DNA from: Amycolatopsis sp. FDAARGOS 1241
GTDB taxonomy: Bacteria > Actinomycetota > Actinomycetes > Mycobacteriales > Pseudonocardiaceae
Direction of reading: 5' to 3'
DNA length: 64,000 nt
Assembly (NCBI RefSeq): GCF_016889705.1
Contig: NZ_CP069526.1
Coordinates: 124,001 to 188,000 of the forward strand
The notes under the pieces were generated by a model. That model worked only from the letters and a program-made list of their open reading frames with translations, made no database searches and was not told the DNA's origin. Positions 63,183-64,000 of this stretch are shown here, piece by piece; within the stretch, counting starts at the first letter, position 1; every line of letters starts with the position of its first letter. The translations under genes were made by a program, and so were the position numbers.

Positions 63183-63755
63183 TCAGCGGACGACGTTGTA
63201 CGTCAGGTGCGTCATCGTCGGTGTGGCCACCACGTCGGTGCGCTCCAGCGCGATGTGGCGTTCGGCCAGGTCGCCGAACAGCCGCACGCCCGCGCCGAAC
63301 ACCAGGGGCACCAGGTGGATGCGCAGTTCGTCGACGACGCCGAGCTGCAGGCACTGGTCGATCGGCGAACCGCTCATCAGCACGACGTCGAGGTCGCCCG
63401 CGGCCGCTTTCGCTTGCGCCAGCGCACTTTCCGGGCCGTCGGTGACGAACGTGAACGTGGTCTTGCCCTGCACCCGCGGTTCGGCCGCGCGGTGGGTGAG
63501 CACGAACGACGGCCGCTCGAACGCTCCGTCCGGGCCCCATATGTCGATGCCCATGTCGAACGTCGTGCGCCCGAGCACGAACGCCCCGGTACCGGTGAAA
63601 AACCCGGCCATCACCTGGTGGTCGACTTCGTTGCCGTGGGCCATCCACGTGTGGAGCAGATCGCCGTCGCGCCCGAGCCGGTGCTCGGTGTTGGTGCCGG
63701 GCCCGGCGACGACGCCGTCGAGCGACATGCTGATCTCCGCGATGACCTTCCCCAT
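63183..63755 (-). CDS. Dihydrofolate-reductase-like (RibD C-terminal family) protein
   Basis: A 190-residue DHFR-fold protein: MGKVIAEISMSLDGVVAGP, FVLGRTTFDMGIDIWG, VVLMSGSPIDQCLQLGVVDE and IHLVPLVFGAGVRLF. This is the RibD_C/YyaP-type family; a true folate reductase is unlikely. NADPH-dependent reductase of unknown substrate. 19 bases separate it from the next gene upstream. Confidence 0.9.
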   Translation of the reverse strand: MGKVIAEISMSLDGVVAGPGTNTEHRLGRDGDLLHTWMAHGNEVDHQVMAGFFTGTGAFVLGRTTFDMGIDIWGPDGAFERPSFVLTHRAAEPRVQGKTTFTFVTDGPESALAQAKAAAGDLDVVLMSGSPIDQCLQLGVVDELRIHLVPLVFGAGVRLFGDLAERHIALERTDVVATPTMTHLTYNVVR

Positions 63756-63774
63756 CGGCCTGCTCCTTCGTGGT

Positions 63775-64000
63775 TCAGCTGCCGGCCTGCTCTGTCGTGG
63801 TCCAAGGGTCGCCCCACGAAGCGTCGCGGGCCGCGCGGTAGCGGGGACCGTGGCGTTTGGACACCGTGACCCCCGGCGCGAGGCCCTCCACGGTACACAA
63901 ATCCAGCTGTACGAAGCCCTTGTGTTTGCGGGGGTGCCGCAGGATTCGCGCGGCGGGCCGGTCGAGCGCGGTGCCCAGCGGCGCCGTCGCGACGTACGAG
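63775..64000 (-). CDS. C-terminal part of an Rsm22-like methyltransferase
   Basis: An open frame entering from the right edge ends at TGA 63775-63777. LRHPRKHKGFVQLDLCTVEG, then VTVSKRHGPRYRAARDASWGD match the C-terminus of Rsm22-family small-ribosomal-subunit methyltransferase-like proteins (HPxxRKGxVxLxLCTPEG, AAWGDEW). The N-terminal part lies outside the window. Confidence 0.75.
   Translation of the reverse strand, partial: SYVATAPLGTALDRPAARILRHPRKHKGFVQLDLCTVEGLAPGVTVSKRHGPRYRAARDASWGDPWTTTEQAGS

Noticed and set aside
1..64000. CRISPR arrays, rRNA genes and prophage modules
   Set aside because: No spaced identical repeats, no rRNA-like segments and no phage structural genes were found.

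Overview
The window is high-GC DNA with strong third-position GC bias, GTG/TTG starts and ATGA/GTGA overlaps, typical of an actinomycete. The block rlmB-cysS-(HAD)-(PPOX)-ispF-ispD-carD and the divergent lpqE-like gene and radA match the mycobacterial order around carD. With the trehalose genes, zinc transporter and many lipoproteins this suggests Pseudonocardiaceae, probably an Amycolatopsis-like chromosome. That assignment is inference from layout and style only.

Layout. 1-8.8 kb: tail of an unidentified protein, a block of inverted repeats, a DrrAB-type exporter, a membrane EEP hydrolase, a GNAT acetyltransferase facing a Sir2 deacylase, a monooxygenase-fold protein, a frame-broken AAA ATPase, an M1-type lipoprotein peptidase and an alpha/beta hydrolase. 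8.9-15.4 kb: peptidoglycan amidase, MutY, beta-carbonic anhydrase, a LacI regulator with a palindrome at its start, and a zinc ABC operon behind a Zur-like box. 15.4-25 kb: IS110 relic, AlgX/AlgJ-like protein, one intact and two decayed DUF445 genes, a DivIVA-like coiled-coil protein with a 14-residue repeat, a ruined FGGY kinase beside an intact class II aldolase, an MBOAT acyltransferase and a gene-free repeat-rich stretch. 25-32.7 kb: the conserved housekeeping block, in which IspD lacks its expected nucleotide-binding loop. 32.7-40.8 kb: ECF sigma factor with a frameshifted partner, a membrane protein, OtsB-GH15 fusion, OtsA and a ThrE-type exporter.

40.8-50 kb is accessory in character: NlpC/P60 hydrolase, tRNA-Thr(TGT), a KAP-type P-loop NTPase fused to a receiver-like domain, two unknown minus-strand genes, a frameshifted membrane protein, a large unknown membrane protein, a CMD-fold protein without the AhpD Cys pair, and a broken ltrA next to a TetR regulator. 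50-58 kb: Ntn-hydrolase acylase with a polysaccharide-deacetylase-like enzyme, a GAF histidine kinase and NarL-type regulator, and TesB thioesterase. 58-64 kb: alpha/beta hydrolase, cytochrome P450, IS5-type relic, complete IS110-type element, DinB-like protein, DHFR-like reductase and the end of an Rsm22-like gene.

The best candidates for something undescribed are the KAP-receiver fusion after tRNA-Thr, the IspD without its CTP loop, the nested inverted repeats at 304-555, and the trehalose pair carrying synthesis and probable hydrolysis in two adjacent genes. Several genes are broken by single-base shifts (AAA ATPase, sigma-factor partner, ltrA, small membrane protein), so either decay is common here or the assembly has indel errors. 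Read-level checking should come before biological interpretation of these.
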